Assembly (NCBI RefSeq): GCF_900106015.1
Contig: NZ_LT629797.1
Span: forward strand, 1,178,001-1,242,000
Length of the DNA stretch: 64,000 bases
Direction: 5' to 3'
Origin: Pseudomonas sihuiensis
GTDB lineage: Bacteria > Pseudomonadota > Gammaproteobacteria > Pseudomonadales > Pseudomonadaceae
Of this stretch, positions 62,594 through 64,000 are shown piece after piece. Positions within the stretch are counted from its first letter, which is position 1. The number at the start of each line of letters is the position of its first letter. The notes under the pieces were generated by a model. That model did not search any database. It was given only the letters and a program-made list of their open reading frames with translations, and was not told where the DNA came from. A program made the translations under genes and the position numbers.

Positions 62594-63634
62594 TCAGCCG
62601 CGCTTTCTGTGCAAGCGACTGGTATTGACCACATCCACCGCGCGGGCGCGCAGTTGACCGCAACCGCCGTCGACATCCTGGCCGGCCGAATTGCGCACCT
62701 TGGTCAGCACGCCACGGCTGTGCAGATAACGCACCATCTCGACGATGCGCTCGCCGTCGGGGCGCTGGTAGTCGTCGGCTTCCAGGCTGTTGTAGGGGAT
62801 CAGGTTGAGCACGGCGAACTTGCCCTTGAACAGGCGCAGGATGTTGTCCATCTCTTCCTGGCTGTCGTTGATGCCCTTGAGCAGGGTCCACTGGTACTGG
62901 ATCGGGTAGTCGATGGTGCGCGCGTAGGCTTCGCCCAGTTCCACCAGCTCTTCAGGATCGATGCGCGGCGCCTTGGGCAGCAGGCGTTGGCGCAGTTCGG
63001 CGTCAGTGGTATGCAGCGACAGCGCCAGGGCAGGGCGCACGCGTTGCTTGGGCAGGCGCTCGAACACCCGCGGGTCACCAACGGTGGAGAACACCAGGTT
63101 GCGCTGACCGATACCGCCCTCGGTGCCGAGCAGATCGATGGCCTCAAGAACGTTGTCGAGATTGTGCGCCGGCTCGCCCATGCCCATGAACACCACTTTC
63201 TTCACCGGGCGAAAGCGCCGACCCAGGGCGACCTGGGCGACCATCTCGGCGCTGCTGAGCTGGCGCAGCAGACCGCTCTTGCCGGTCATGCAGAACACAC
63301 AGGCTACCGCGCAGCCCACCTGGCTGGAGATGCACAGGCCATCACGTGGCAACAGTACGCTTTCCACCATCTGTTTGTCGGCCAGCTCCACCAGCAGGCG
63401 AGCCGAGCCGTCGGCGCCAGGGTGTTCGGAGCGCAGCCGGGCCAGTGCGTCCAGTTCGCTGGCGATAGCAGGCAGCCCTTCACGTACCGTCAGTGGCAGG
63501 AAGTTCTCGGTCTTCTGATGCTTGGTGCCGGTATCCAACGGCTTGCCCTGCAGCCAGGCACGGGTAATGCGCCCGATATGCTGGGGTTTGGCGCCAAGGT
63601 CGGCGAGGCGTTGGTTGAGTTCGGTGAGCTGCAT
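62594..63634 (-). CDS. RlmN-family radical SAM RNA methyltransferase
   Basis: 346 residues. Radical SAM CxxxCxxC is 'GCAVACVFCMTGKSG', followed by the GMGEPxxN motif 'FMGMGEPAHNLDNV' and a C-terminal 'VDGGCGQLRAR' with the methyl-relay Cys. This is the RlmN/Cfr fold. The N-terminal region is shorter than in housekeeping RlmN, and the cluster sequence differs from the usual 'CALDCSFC', suggesting a second, RlmN-like paralogue acting on another RNA site. Substrate not established. Confidence 0.85.
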   Translation of the reverse strand: MQLTELNQRLADLGAKPQHIGRITRAWLQGKPLDTGTKHQKTENFLPLTVREGLPAIASELDALARLRSEHPGADGSARLLVELADKQMVESVLLPRDGLCISSQVGCAVACVFCMTGKSGLLRQLSSAEMVAQVALGRRFRPVKKVVFMGMGEPAHNLDNVLEAIDLLGTEGGIGQRNLVFSTVGDPRVFERLPKQRVRPALALSLHTTDAELRQRLLPKAPRIDPEELVELGEAYARTIDYPIQYQWTLLKGINDSQEEMDNILRLFKGKFAVLNLIPYNSLEADDYQRPDGERIVEMVRYLHSRGVLTKVRNSAGQDVDGGCGQLRARAVDVVNTSRLHRKRG

Positions 63635-63649
63635 GGGGCGCGCATGCTA

Positions 63650-64000
63650 TCACTTGGCCGTGGGGGCGACCACGTCGAAGCGTAGCGCGCCGATCATCTG
63701 CCCGGCTTCGGTGACGACCCGCACCTGCCAGCGGCCTTCGGGCGAGGCGGGGAAGTTGAGTTTGTGCGTCCAGGCGCGATAGCCCTCCTTGCGCCCGCCG
63801 TTGATGTCCAGGGCAATGCGGTCGACTTCCTGACCGTTGTGCTGCCAGACGTGGTAGATGCGCTCGTTGAGGCCGCGTGGAGCATTGATCGAGGTGTAGG
63901 CGTAGAGCCCGTCATTGAGCAATTGCTCAGGGCTGATCTGCCGCAGGCTTTCGCCTGGCGTGCGCTGCGCGCCATCGAAGTGATCGCTGATCGCTACCTC
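63650..64000 (-). CDS. DUF2914/DUF5924-type protein, C-terminal part (cut by right edge)
   Basis: The frame enters from the right edge and ends at 63650; 116 residues are visible. 'LYAYTSINAPRGLNERIYHVWQHNGQEVDRIALDINGGRKEGYRAWTHKLNFP..EGRWQVRVVTEAGQMIGALRFDV' is the DUF2914 beta-sandwich pattern. In Pseudomonas this domain follows a membrane part (DUF5924), which would lie outside the window. Function unknown. Stop is 16 bp before the RlmN-like gene start. Confidence 0.75.
   Translation of the reverse strand, partial: EVAISDHFDGAQRTPGESLRQISPEQLLNDGLYAYTSINAPRGLNERIYHVWQHNGQEVDRIALDINGGRKEGYRAWTHKLNFPASPEGRWQVRVVTEAGQMIGALRFDVVAPTAK

Overview
The window reads as a chromosomal stretch of a GC-rich Pseudomonas (sensu lato; the gene content suits the P. 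mendocina/P. oleovorans or 'Ectopseudomonas' side, but the species cannot be fixed from this sequence). Evidence: EF-P with Arg32 next to the rhamnosyltransferase gene earP, Pseudomonas-type cysI-DUF934, deaD, a class II DAHP synthase, a PotF-type polyamine-binding protein and a DUF2914-type protein, all in ordinary core-genome arrangements.

Layout. (1) 1-1.4 kb is a mobile-element graveyard: the end of a Crp/Fnr regulator, an IS3-type transposase fragment fused tail-to-tail to a broken radC, and non-coding debris. (2) 1.38-30.98 kb is an island bounded by two ~410-bp imperfect direct repeats. Each repeat starts with the last codons of tssA and ends in the 3' part of a tRNA-Leu(UAA)-like gene. 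Inside, in order, are a reduced heat/stress-tolerance module (decayed hsp20, clpK, psiE, a Kef-type antiporter), an LLM flavin oxidoreductase, and a complete type VI secretion system with all 13 core genes in two divergent operons (tssB-C-hcp-E-F-G-H, then cargo, vgrG and a MORN gene on the minus strand; tssJ-K-L-M-A on the plus strand), plus a PAAR-like DUF4280 protein. The cargo holds a 184-residue protein with deaminase-fold motifs (CxE...PCxxC) and a 266-residue protein I do not recognise. (3) 31.0-32.8 kb is a hipA-hipB toxin-antitoxin unit in reversed order with three identical-spacing operators. (4) 32.9-64 kb is mainly core genome: earP-efp, two LysR/TauE-type loci, an EamA exporter, YcaQ-type glycosylase, M48 protease, class II DAHP synthase, a five-gene translationally coupled catabolic/export operon, deaD, cysI-DUF934, an amine-use locus (AraC regulator, FAD oxidase, cupin, PotF), a dCache chemoreceptor and an RlmN-family methyltransferase.

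How it fits together. The island joins stress survival (ClpK disaggregase, ion antiporter) with contact-dependent antagonism. The DUF4280-VgrG-MORN group would form the spike, and the gene after clpV looks like the payload, apparently inserted with a copy of the clpV 3' end. The hip unit just outside the right repeat could stabilise the accessory segment or limit growth. The core half is ordinary apart from the coupled FMO-BASS-SDR-TauE-amidohydrolase operon, whose substrate is not evident.
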